A stretch of DNA of 64,000 nt from Alphaproteobacteria bacterium (lineage in GTDB: Bacteria > Pseudomonadota > Alphaproteobacteria > JANSWW01). Below are positions 34,518-41,884 of the stretch, piece by piece. The position numbers were made by a program, and so were the translations under genes. The notes under the pieces were generated by a model, which searched no databases, had not been told where the DNA came from, and worked only from the letters and a program-made list of their open reading frames with translations. The first letter of the stretch is position 1. Every line of letters starts with the position of its first letter. The stretch is from the NCBI GenBank assembly GCA_024743275.1, contig JANSWW010000013.1:1-64000 (forward strand). Direction: 5' to 3'.

Positions 34518-36326
34518 TTATTCCACAGTCACGGATTTCGCGAGATTGCGCGGCTGGTCCACATCGGTCCCCATGGCGAGCGCGGTGTGGTAGGCGAGCA
34601 ACTGGACCGCCGTCGCGTAGGCGAAGGGTGCGGTGACGTCGTCCGTTTCCGGCATCGTCACCGTGGTGACGTTGTCTCCGGCAAGCGCCTCGCAGCCGGT
34701 CCCGTCCGAAAGCACCACCAACGGTCCGGATCGGGCCGCCACTTCCTGGGCATTGGAGACGGTCTTCTGGAAAACACCGTCGCGGGGGGCGAGGACGATC
34801 GTCGGGACGTTTTCGTCGATCAACGCGATAGGGCCGTGTTTCAGCTCGCCCGCCGCAAAGCCCTCGGCATGGATGTATGAGATTTCCTTGAGTTTGAGCG
34901 CACCCTCCATAGCCATGGCGTGGCAGCTTCCGCGACCGATGAACACGGCGCTCTTCGCCTTTTTGATCTGTCGGGCGAGCTTCTTGAACGCAGGCTCACG
35001 GTCCAGGGTATCCTTGATCGCATTCACGACCTCGGTCTTCGCGTCGGTCAGGTCGACCGCGGCACGGTTCTTCATCTGCGCGACCCGCACGGCGACGGCC
35101 AAAAGGGCGGTCAACTGTGCGGTGAAGGCTTTTGTCGAAGCGACGCCGATCTCAGGGCCTGCATGGGTTTTCACAAGGCAGTCGGCTTCCCGGGCCATGG
35201 CGCTGGTCGGGACGTTGACAATGGCCGCGATCGGTGCACCGAGGCTTTTGGCCATGCGCAGGCTCGCGAGCGTGTCGGCGGTTTCGCCCGATTGCGATAT
35301 GAAAAGGGCCGCTTCGTCGCCTGCCATCGGCAAGTCGCGATATCTGAACTCCGACGCGACTTCGAGCGTCAGGGGGATCCCGGCGATCTTCTCGAACCAA
35401 GGCTGGGCAACCATCCCGGCATAGAGTGACGTCCCGCAGCCGACGATATGGATACGTCGGCTTTCCGCGAAACGCGTGGGCAGGTCGATGGCGACGGATT
35501 TGTCGTGGTCGATATAGGCCTCGAAGGATTGCCCCACGGTGACCGGCTGTTCGTGGATTTCCTTGTGCATGAAGTGCCGGTGGTCGCCCTTGCTGACCAC
35601 CACTTGGCTCTTCTTGCGCTCACGGGTCGGCCGGATCATCGGGTTGAGCGCACCGTCGAAGACGGCCACGCTGTCGTTCGACATCACGGCCAGGTCCCCG
35701 TTTTCAAGGAGCATTTCCGAGGATGCCCGGTCGGAGAACGCCATGAGGTCGGAGGCGACAAGGACTTCCGTGTTATCGTTGTGGCCGAGGGCGAGGGGGC
35801 TTTCGGCACGGGCCGCGAAAATCAGGCCAGGCTGATCGGCCATGAGGGCGGCAAAAGCATATTGCCCCTCGAGACGGGACATGGCTTTCCGAAGCGCGGT
35901 CATCGGCTGCATGCCTTCCTGGCGATAGCGGTGGATGAGCGCCGGGATTACTTCACTGTCGGTTTGCGACGACAGGGGAATGCCGAAATCCTCGAGTTCC
36001 CCTCGAAGATCTTTGAAATTCTCGATGATGCCGTTGTGAACCACGGCGATGTTGCCGACCATGTGCGGGTGGGCATTGCGTTCCGTCGGCTCCCCGTGGG
36101 TCGCCCAGCGGGTGTGGCCGATCCCGACGGCGCCATCGATCGGCGTCTGCTTGAGCTTGCGCTCCAAGGACACGATCTTACCCTGAGCCCGGCGGCGCTG
36201 CAGGCCACCATCACCAAGTGTGGCGATACCGACCGAATCGTAACCGCGGTATTCGAGATTGCGGAGGCCGCCGACCAATCCATTGGAGACGTTTGCGCCG
36301 TTAACAATTCCTACAATTCCACACAT
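34518..36326 (-). CDS. glmS: Glutamine-fructose-6-phosphate aminotransferase
   Basis: A 602-residue GlmS making glucosamine-6-phosphate. The start MCGIVGIVNGANVSNGLVGG exposes the catalytic Cys after Met removal. Glutaminase motifs GIGHTRWATHGEPTERNAHP and NGIIENF follow; the isomerase half has two SIS domains (CGTSLYAGM, SQSGETADTL, VASTKAFTAQ, GRGSCHAMAMEGALKLKE) and the end QPRNLAKSVTVE. The ATG at 36326 has AGGAG eight bases upstream; the in-frame ATG at 36368 does not. It sits in the polysaccharide locus as first gene of a unit with an acyltransferase and a glycosyltransferase, so it may be a locus-specific copy. A CCCAAAATGGG-type box lies about 110 bases upstream. Confidence 0.95.
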   Translation of the reverse strand: MCGIVGIVNGANVSNGLVGGLRNLEYRGYDSVGIATLGDGGLQRRRAQGKIVSLERKLKQTPIDGAVGIGHTRWATHGEPTERNAHPHMVGNIAVVHNGIIENFKDLRGELEDFGIPLSSQTDSEVIPALIHRYRQEGMQPMTALRKAMSRLEGQYAFAALMADQPGLIFAARAESPLALGHNDNTEVLVASDLMAFSDRASSEMLLENGDLAVMSNDSVAVFDGALNPMIRPTRERKKSQVVVSKGDHRHFMHKEIHEQPVTVGQSFEAYIDHDKSVAIDLPTRFAESRRIHIVGCGTSLYAGMVAQPWFEKIAGIPLTLEVASEFRYRDLPMAGDEAALFISQSGETADTLASLRMAKSLGAPIAAIVNVPTSAMAREADCLVKTHAGPEIGVASTKAFTAQLTALLAVAVRVAQMKNRAAVDLTDAKTEVVNAIKDTLDREPAFKKLARQIKKAKSAVFIGRGSCHAMAMEGALKLKEISYIHAEGFAAGELKHGPIALIDENVPTIVLAPRDGVFQKTVSNAQEVAARSGPLVVLSDGTGCEALAGDNVTTVTMPETDDVTAPFAYATAVQLLAYHTALAMGTDVDQPRNLAKSVTVE

Positions 36327-36432
36327 CTTTGCAACTCCTGAAGCATAGTGTTGGTCTTGGTGGTGCAAGAAGTGGGGGAGTGCGCTAGGATATTGTTTTT
36401 ACTAAAAAATTTTCGGCTTGGTGATTTCGTCG

Positions 36433-36446
36433 GCCCATTTTGGGGC
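36433..36446. promoter_or_regulatory. Palindromic regulator box upstream of glmS
   Basis: GCCCATTTTGGGGC, the same dyad as at 23617. It lies between the exosortase unit and glmS. I searched both strands for GG-N10-GC between it and glmS and found none, so here the box may act without sigma-54. Confidence 0.55.
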
Positions 36447-36478
36447 TATCGGTGTCTCGAAATGCAGTTGGGTCCAAA

Positions 36479-36952
36479 TCAAAAAAACATACGCCGGAGG
36501 TTACACTCTCCCCGTTCGGCATAGACGGCGGGGGCGAGGGACGTCGCCGAAGAGGGCAGCATTCGCACCAGTTTGTTATGCAGCGTCGCAAAAAGTGTCA
36601 GACGCTCATAATCGTGTCCGCCAATGGCGTAACGGACCTCTCCCTTCAAGAGCGAGGATAGGCCGACGATCTCGCCGTTGCGCAACATCGGGATCACAGT
36701 GAGACGTCCGTCACAACCGGGTTCGCTGAAGATGACCGCCCAATAGGCGCCTTCTTCGGTCAACGCGACCCGCGAACGTTGGACCAAACCGTGGTCCTCT
36801 GCCGCCGCCGCCAGCGCTTCGATATGCATCGCGCCGGTCATCTCGGTCGCGGCGTTGCCGGACACGACCGTCAGAGCCTTGCCTCCGACGCCGATCGATC
36901 CGACGGCTACAATTACGATCATGAGGATTTGTTTCAAAAGACTATAGGGCAC
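36479..36952 (-). CDS. Exosortase-linked membrane-anchored protein
   Basis: A 157-residue protein starting at a GTG inside the exosortase coding end (11-base overlap) with GGAG seven bases upstream. It has an N-terminal hydrophobic segment (SLLKQILMIVIVAVGSIGVG), then a soluble domain: ALAAAAEDHGLVQRSRVALT, EEGAYWAVIFSEPGCDGRLT, VIPMLRNGEIVGLSSLLKGE. Many exosortase genes are fused to or followed by a small periplasmic protein of the EpsI type; position and topology here fit such a partner, but I see no clear EpsI motif. Translational coupling strongly suggests joint function. Confidence 0.75.
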   Translation of the reverse strand: MPYSLLKQILMIVIVAVGSIGVGGKALTVVSGNAATEMTGAMHIEALAAAAEDHGLVQRSRVALTEEGAYWAVIFSEPGCDGRLTVIPMLRNGEIVGLSSLLKGEVRYAIGGHDYERLTLFATLHNKLVRMLPSSATSLAPAVYAERGECNLRRMFF

Positions 36953-37736
36953 GGCGGGGCTCCTTGTTGAGAACCACGGCGGCGGCGATCGCGATCCCCA
37001 CCACGATGACCTGCGATGTCTGGAAAACGGAAGCGCCAAGTCCATCGTGCAGGAAACGGTAGTTCTCTGCCGAGATCGCCATCATGCCGAGGCGGGTCAC
37101 GTTGCTGGCGAAGAGTAGGATCGCGAGACCGAGGGCGCCGCCCAGTATCTCTCGTGCGCCGGTGCGGCCGGTCGCTAGGCAGAACACCATCCAAATCAGC
37201 ATGGCGTCCGTCACGTTGGCGAGGCTGGCACAACCGGACATGACGAAAACCGAATGCCCGGCGGCCGACCGGATCAGATTGCCGTCAACGCTGACGGCCT
37301 GGCCGAAGAACCCTGCGATCAAACCAGCAACCCATCCGTCCAGGGTCAGCAGGGGGCCGGCGAACAGGGCCATCAAACCGGAGGCGACCGGGAGGCGAAG
37401 GGCGCTTGCGATCAGAATGGCGGTCGCGTGCCGGGCTCTGGAGCGCTTTCGCCAGGTGCTGGCGCAGGCCAAGATAGCGAGGGCCAACCAAGACGTGATG
37501 GCGAACGGCAGCATGCAAAAGGCCGTTGCTCCAATGAGTATGACCCCGTCTTGCACCGTCGTCCTGGTGCGCTCGATATTGCCGTACCAAAACATGAGCC
37601 CGATAGCGACACACATCAGGACGAGGAAGTTCGGTGCGATGCCGTCCGATAGCAGCCACAGCAAGACAGGCTTCACCGCGGCGTTCAAGGCGGCCAGAAC
37701 CATGGCTATAAGATAGAGACTACGACGCGACGGCAT
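36942..37736 (-). CDS. Exosortase/archaeosortase-family membrane transpeptidase
   Basis: A 264-residue protein with about eight membrane helices. The family catalytic triad is visible: C169 (VFVMSGCASLANV), R215 (LLFASNVTRLGMMA) and H230 (ENYRFLHDGLGAS), with the usual spacing and order. Exosortases cut C-terminal sorting signals of exported proteins and join them to a surface carrier, and are typically found with exopolysaccharide genes, as here. The start at 37736 is chosen for GGAG seven bases upstream; ATGs at 37751 and 37772 are possible. It overlaps the glycosyltransferase gene upstream by 17 bases. The exact subfamily is not recognised. The two exported proteins at 20746-22040 are its best substrate candidates in the window. 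Confidence 0.85.
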   Translation of the reverse strand: MPSRRSLYLIAMVLAALNAAVKPVLLWLLSDGIAPNFLVLMCVAIGLMFWYGNIERTRTTVQDGVILIGATAFCMLPFAITSWLALAILACASTWRKRSRARHATAILIASALRLPVASGLMALFAGPLLTLDGWVAGLIAGFFGQAVSVDGNLIRSAAGHSVFVMSGCASLANVTDAMLIWMVFCLATGRTGAREILGGALGLAILLFASNVTRLGMMAISAENYRFLHDGLGASVFQTSQVIVVGIAIAAAVVLNKEPRRAL

Positions 37737-38754
37737 CGAACGTCTCCGCATATCGCCGTCCGGCTTGTTCATAGATCGCGAGTAACTCCGGTAATTGCTG
37801 TTCCGGTGTGAAATCCGCCGTGATCCGAGAACGGGCGGCCTGGCCCATTTGGAGTCTCTGGGGGACCGTTCTTGACAGATGGGCGGAGATTCTCCGTGCC
37901 AGTCCTTCCATGTCGGACGGCGGGGCTAGGTAGCCGCTTCTGCCGTCGTCGATGAGAGTGGGGAGGCCGCCGACGCCGAAGGCGGCGACCGGAACGCCTT
38001 TCGCCATGGCCTCAAGCGCCGCCATGGGAAGTCCTTCATGGCGCGATGGCATCACGACCAAGGCGGCCTCGTCCAACCATTTGGAAACGTCGGCCACGGC
38101 ACCTTCAAAACGAACACGATGCCCATGGATGGGTTCAAGATCGGCCCGCATGGGGCCTTCCCCCAAGCAGATGAAGTCCGCATCGGGAACGCGCGCTGCG
38201 AGATCGCAGAACAGGTCCGGGCCTTTTTCCGGGCTCAGCCGACCGATGAAAAGCACGCGCCTTCCGACAAGTGGGGCCGGCTTTAGGGAAAGTGGGATGA
38301 AATTGTTCATAACCGTCACCGGACCATAGAGTCGCTCGGCGATGCGGGCACTGACCGCGATCTTCTGGAAGGGAATGCCCGTGATTCGGTCGAGCTCCAT
38401 ATAGAGCCGCAGCTTGCCGCGCCCGGGTTCGCCGGCGTGATATGTCGCGACGACCGGAATGCCGGTCGAGGCTCGCACCAACCTGCCAATGATATTCGCC
38501 TTGTACCCATGGGTGTGTATCAGCAGCGGATCGGCCGTTCGGACGCGACGGAGCAAATCCGCGGTCGATACGGCGGCCTGCCAGGGAACGCCGACGGCGG
38601 TCAGTTTATCTTTGAGCGGATGCCGCCCGTAGTCGCGGCAGAATAGAACGCAGACCGGACGACCGACTTGGTGCAGCGCCGTGGCGAGCGCCAGGATGTG
38701 AGATTCGATGCCACCGAAGGCTCTGGTATCGACGCATATGAGGATCGGGGCCAT
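37720..38754 (-). CDS. Glycosyltransferase family 4, first gene of exosortase operon
   Basis: A 344-residue GT-B transferase. N-terminal ILICVDTRAFGGIESHILAL, acceptor-side HTHGYKANIIGRLVR, then RVLFIGRLSPEKGPDLFCDL and ALVVMPSRHEGLPMAALEAM with the E-x7-E retaining motif, and AFGVGGLPTLIDDG. The ATG at 38754 has AAAGGA upstream; the longer frame to 38826 would include the sigma-54 promoter at 38790-38804 and is rejected. It is followed with overlaps by the exosortase and its partner. Confidence 0.92.
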   Translation of the reverse strand: MAPILICVDTRAFGGIESHILALATALHQVGRPVCVLFCRDYGRHPLKDKLTAVGVPWQAAVSTADLLRRVRTADPLLIHTHGYKANIIGRLVRASTGIPVVATYHAGEPGRGKLRLYMELDRITGIPFQKIAVSARIAERLYGPVTVMNNFIPLSLKPAPLVGRRVLFIGRLSPEKGPDLFCDLAARVPDADFICLGEGPMRADLEPIHGHRVRFEGAVADVSKWLDEAALVVMPSRHEGLPMAALEAMAKGVPVAAFGVGGLPTLIDDGRSGYLAPPSDMEGLARRISAHLSRTVPQRLQMGQAARSRITADFTPEQQLPELLAIYEQAGRRYAETFDAVAS

Positions 38755-38789
38755 GGACTGGTTCCTTTCAATGAGACCCCGCCCAAGTC

Positions 38790-38804
38790 GCAAAGAGAAT
38801 GCCA
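38790..38804 (-). promoter_or_regulatory. Sigma-54 (-24/-12) promoter, exosortase operon
   Basis: TGGCATTCTCTTTGC on the minus strand, a near-perfect TGGCAC-N5-TTGC match, ending about 36 bases before the glycosyltransferase ATG at 38754. The regulator box at 38833-38851 lies 30-45 bases upstream. Confidence 0.75.
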
Positions 38805-38832
38805 TGCCGATTTCCTGGGATTCCACGGTGTC

Positions 38833-38851
38833 GACCCGTGCAAAATGGGTC
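38833..38851. promoter_or_regulatory. Regulator box between divergent sigma-54 promoters
   Basis: GACCC and GGGTC arms enclose GTGCAAAAT, sharing the CAAAATGGGTC half with the box at 23617. It lies between a leftward and a rightward -24/-12 promoter and could serve both. Confidence 0.6.
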
Positions 38852-38947
38852 GGCTCTGGAAATTTGCGTCAATTCAACTGTTTCAGTTTGGTCCAGTCAT
38901 GTGATGCTCAATCCCGAAAGCCGGCACAATTCCGCCCTTTTTCGAGT

Positions 38948-38962
38948 TGGCAGCGGGTTTGC
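38948..38962 (+). promoter_or_regulatory. Sigma-54 (-24/-12) promoter, glycosyltransferase-sugar transferase unit
   Basis: TGGCAGCGGGTTTGC, near-perfect -24/-12 element, ending 40 bases before the ATG at 39003. The regulator box at 38833 lies about 100 bases upstream. Confidence 0.75.
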
Positions 38963-39002
38963 GAAATAGGCCTTTGTCATTCGAGGAAGAGGAGTGGATG
39001 AC

Positions 39003-40124
39003 ATGTTCGACCCCTATCTGACCGCTGGCGTCGTCTCGGCCGCTGGACTTGGGATTTACCATCACGCGGTCTTCCCGGCCGCAATGGCGTTGCTCGGGGC
39101 GAAGCCGGCAGCAAATGTAAACGCGGTGGCCGATTTCGATTTGCCGAGCCTGACGATTGTTGCGCCTGCCTTTAACGAGGCGGACCATATCGCCGCAAAG
39201 ATCGACTGCATCGCGTCCACCGACTATCCGGCGGCGAAACTGTCCGTCCTGATTGGTTGCGACGGGTGCACGGACGGTACGGCCGACATCGCGGCGCGCC
39301 AAGCCGCGCTTTATCCCGAGTTGGATATCCATATCGTCGAGTTCACGGAGAATCGTGGCAAGACCGCCGTGCTCAATGATCTCATGCGACGGGTAACGTC
39401 GGAGGTGACGATTTTCACGGACGTCTCGGCCACCTTCGACGCAGACGCCCTGCGGCGTCTGGCGGCCCGGTTCGCCGATCCCCGTATGGGGGCGGTCGGC
39501 GGGGGATACGCCCTATCCGATCGCTGCAGTGCCGGTCAAAGACTGTATTGGCGCTACCAAACCGCAATCAAGCAGGGTGAGAACCACTTGGCCGGGCTCA
39601 TGGGCGCCCATGGCGCCCTATACGGTATCCGGACCCATCTGTTCACGCCGCTGCCGATGGACAGCATCAACGATGATTTCATCATCCCGGTCAGGATCGC
39701 GATCGCCGGCCACCGAACCTGTTACGATCCGACCGTTCGAATTCGGGAGGCCGAGGTGGTGACCGACAAGGGCGACGGTCTGCGCCGACGCCGCATCGGG
39801 GCTGGCAACCTTCAACAGGCGGTTCGTATGCTTCCCGGGGTTCTACGCAGCGCCGACCCGGGACTGATTTTTGCTTTTCTTTCGGGAAAATGCCTTCGGG
39901 TGCTGATGGGCCCCCTGATCGTTTTGGCCTTCTTCTGCCTTGTGTTGTTGTCCGCCCAAACGCTCTGGGGGCCGCTTCTCGTGCTCGCCGCCGGCGGTTT
40001 GGCGATGAAGGCCCCGATCCTGCGTTTTGTTCTCAATGGCCACCTACAATCGATGCTCGGCGCGTTCCGTTATCTCGTCGGCGGCTACCGCCGGTGGCAT
40101 CGGATCGGCGCGCATCCGTCTTAA
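39003..40124 (+). CDS. Membrane glycosyltransferase family 2
   Basis: A 373-residue GT-A glycosyltransferase with an N-terminal membrane segment, catalytic domain and two or three C-terminal membrane helices (GPLIVLAFFCLVLLSAQTLW). Motifs: LTIVAPAFNEADHIAAKIDC, LIGCDGCTDGTADIAARQAA, TIFTDVSATFDADALRRLAA (DxD-like DVSATFD), and a catalytic SINDDFIIPVRIA followed by RRRRIGAG in place of QxxRW. It resembles processive or membrane-tethered GT2 enzymes such as BcsA/IcaA relatives. The ATG at 39003 follows GGAG by nine bases; a GTG at 38994 is too close to the ribosome site. Confidence 0.88.
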   Translation: MFDPYLTAGVVSAAGLGIYHHAVFPAAMALLGAKPAANVNAVADFDLPSLTIVAPAFNEADHIAAKIDCIASTDYPAAKLSVLIGCDGCTDGTADIAARQAALYPELDIHIVEFTENRGKTAVLNDLMRRVTSEVTIFTDVSATFDADALRRLAARFADPRMGAVGGGYALSDRCSAGQRLYWRYQTAIKQGENHLAGLMGAHGALYGIRTHLFTPLPMDSINDDFIIPVRIAIAGHRTCYDPTVRIREAEVVTDKGDGLRRRRIGAGNLQQAVRMLPGVLRSADPGLIFAFLSGKCLRVLMGPLIVLAFFCLVLLSAQTLWGPLLVLAAGGLAMKAPILRFVLNGHLQSMLGAFRYLVGGYRRWHRIGAHPS

Positions 40125-40147
40125 TTCCGATCGTGGAGGACTGTTCC

Positions 40148-40780
40148 ATGTTTATGCAAAGCACTGCCGTTACCCTTGCCAAACGCGCGCTCGACATCAC
40201 CGGCGCAATGGCGGGGCTTGCCCTTACCTTGCCGCTGTTTCCGCTGATCGCGCTCGCGATCAAGGTCGAAAGTCCGGGTCCGGTCTTCTTTCGGCAACTG
40301 CGGATCGGCGCGGCGCTGCCCGACCGCACCTTGATGTTCGAAATGATCAAATTCCGCTCCATGCGGCAGGATGCGGAACGCGGCTCTGGTGCCGTCTGGG
40401 CACAAAAGAATGACCCGCGTGTAACAAGGGTTGGCAAGATCCTGCGGAAGACGCGTCTGGACGAACTGCCACAGTTCATCAATGTCCTGCGGGGGGAGAT
40501 GTCGCTGATCGGGCCGCGCCCCGAACGGCCGGGTTTCTATCAGAAGCTTGAGACCGCAATCCCCTATTTCGCGGAACGGACCTATGGTCTGAAACCGGGA
40601 ATCACCGGCTTGGCTCAGGTCAAGCAGGGATATGACGAAACCATCGATGACGTCAGACGCAAGGTCGCGTTCGACCATGCGTATGCGATCCGGAGCCAAA
40701 GCTTGGTGGAGTGGCTGCGGATGGACCTGGGGATCGCGTTTCAGACGGTCGCGATCATGGCATTCGGACGCGGTAGGTAA
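40148..40780 (+). CDS. Undecaprenyl-phosphate sugar phosphotransferase (initiating transferase)
   Basis: A 210-residue bacterial sugar transferase of the short PglC/WcaJ C-terminal type. It has one N-terminal membrane hairpin (ITGAMAGLALTLPLFPLIAL), IKVESPGPVFFRQLRIG, MIKFRSMRQDAERG, and the catalytic LRKTRLDELPQFINVLRGEM followed by SLIGPRPERPGF. It links the first sugar-1-phosphate of the repeat unit to undecaprenyl phosphate. A GGAGG stands before the ATG. It follows the GT2 gene by 23 bases and is followed by a strong terminator. With the GlcNAc supply genes in the locus, an N-acetylated hexosamine may be the first sugar (inference). Confidence 0.93.
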   Translation: MFMQSTAVTLAKRALDITGAMAGLALTLPLFPLIALAIKVESPGPVFFRQLRIGAALPDRTLMFEMIKFRSMRQDAERGSGAVWAQKNDPRVTRVGKILRKTRLDELPQFINVLRGEMSLIGPRPERPGFYQKLETAIPYFAERTYGLKPGITGLAQVKQGYDETIDDVRRKVAFDHAYAIRSQSLVEWLRMDLGIAFQTVAIMAFGRGR

Positions 40781-40812
40781 CTCCTCACACACTCACCTAC
40801 CGTTTCCGATCA

Positions 40813-40852
40813 AGCGGGGGCGTCGATGCAGCGGCGCCCCCGCTTTTGTTTT
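40813..40852 (+). terminator. Rho-independent terminator
   Basis: AGCGGGGGCG (40813-40822) pairs exactly with CGCCCCCGCT (40835-40844) across a 12-base loop, followed by TTTTGTTTT. It closes the unit with the sugar phosphotransferase. Confidence 0.9.
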
Positions 40853-40881
40853 GAGCCCTCTCTTTATTCGATAGCCCACTT

Positions 40882-40892
40882 CATTTTGCGTC
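40882..40892. promoter_or_regulatory. Partial regulator box upstream of the export operon
   Basis: CATTTTGCGTC shares the CATTTTG half of the boxes at 50349 and 36433. It lies about 90 bases before the -24/-12 promoter at 40978. Confidence 0.4.
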
Positions 40893-40977
40893 ACCCCCAC
40901 AGCTCCCTGCCATTTCAATATGGGACGGAGGTTTCGCGGAACAATTTTAATGCATTGAAAATAATAGAAAAAATACC

Positions 40978-40992
40978 TGGCAGGCGGATTGC
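40978..40992 (+). promoter_or_regulatory. Sigma-54 (-24/-12) promoter, STAS-export operon
   Basis: TGGCAGGCGGATTGC matches TGGCAC-N5-TTGC at all key positions (GG, C, A, TTGC) with correct spacing. It ends 45 bases before the STAS ATG, which has GGAAGGAA upstream. Confidence 0.8.
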
Positions 40993-41037
40993 AGAAGTGG
41001 GGGAAACCGAAGTCCCCCTTTTGGAAGGAACTGCAAA

Positions 41038-41436
41038 ATGCTCAGCACCATTGTCCAAACCGGCTCCACCGTTTCCGTCAAAATGGTCGGTGCGATGGAC
41101 GCGCTCGGCGTCGCCCAGGATCGGGACGTCGTCGCCCGTATTCTTGCGGGCGGCCCCGAAGCGGTAACACTCGATCTCGCCGGCGTTCCGTTCATGGATG
41201 CGTCCGGCCTCGGCCTCGTGGCCCATATCGTCAAACGTTGCCGCGAAACGGGTACCGCGTTCGACTTGTCCAACGTGAAGGGTCAGCCCGCGGAGTTCCT
41301 CGGCAAGCTCGACCTGACCAAGTCGATGACGTCGCGAAGCCGCGTGGTTCCGGCCCGCCGCTTCGGTCTCTTCTCGCGGTTCTCGCGGCCGAAGTCGGAC
41401 CTTTCGATCCACGGCATCCAGAGCGGGACGGCCTGA
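41038..41436 (+). CDS. STAS-domain protein (anti-sigma-factor antagonist type)
   Basis: A 132-residue protein. The STAS core covers about 1-100 with ILAGGPEAVTLDLAGVPFMD and ASGLGLVAHIVKRC, including the D-A-S-G phosphorylatable Ser motif. The last 30 residues are basic and Ser-rich (SRVVPARRFGLFSRFSRPKS), an unusual tail that may bind membrane or partner. STAS proteins act in partner-switching or as scaffolds. No cognate anti-sigma kinase is encoded nearby, so the partner is unknown. It is the first gene after the sigma-54 promoter at 40978, ahead of the export genes. Confidence 0.85.
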   Translation: MLSTIVQTGSTVSVKMVGAMDALGVAQDRDVVARILAGGPEAVTLDLAGVPFMDASGLGLVAHIVKRCRETGTAFDLSNVKGQPAEFLGKLDLTKSMTSRSRVVPARRFGLFSRFSRPKSDLSIHGIQSGTA

Positions 41437-41438
41437 TC

Positions 41439-41837
41439 ATGCTGCGGAGCACCCTCCTGGCCGCGTCCGTCCTTCTCCTGAACGGATGCGTTGCCGTCAG
41501 CTGGCCGCCGATGAACGGCGGCGGTGTCGCGGAGATCGCACCACCTGAGCGGATGCGGATGATGCAGATCGCCGCTTCCCCGACGGAACAAGCGCTGCTG
41601 CGTGAACTCCAAGATGCGGAGAAGCGTCTCGAGATACTGCTCGGGAAGGGCGCGCATCGCTTCGCGGCTGCGGAGACCACCCTGGCGAAGCGGCTCTGCA
41701 TCCGCATTCGCCGGGAGGTCGCCGGCACCCTCTACAGCGAGGCACAGGCCGATCTCATCGAACTCCAGGACCGTCTTGTTCTGATCGAACGGTCGCTGGC
41801 GCAAATCGAACCCACTCAGCGAGGCAAGCGGACCTAA
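41439..41837 (+). CDS. Small putative lipoprotein with helical domain
   Basis: A 132-residue protein. The signal ends in a lipobox (LLLNGC), with probable lipidated C17. The mature part is mainly helical, with coiled-coil-like TEQALLRELQDAEKRLEILL and IELQDRLVLIERSLAQIEPT. No family is recognised. It starts two bases after the STAS stop and precedes the SLBB export protein, so it may be an accessory of the outer-membrane channel. Confidence 0.7.
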   Translation: MLRSTLLAASVLLLNGCVAVSWPPMNGGGVAEIAPPERMRMMQIAASPTEQALLRELQDAEKRLEILLGKGAHRFAAAETTLAKRLCIRIRREVAGTLYSEAQADLIELQDRLVLIERSLAQIEPTQRGKRT

Positions 41838-41884
41838 CCCGCATTTCCATCGCGCTAACCATCGCAAGTGAGGAGGCGACGGTC

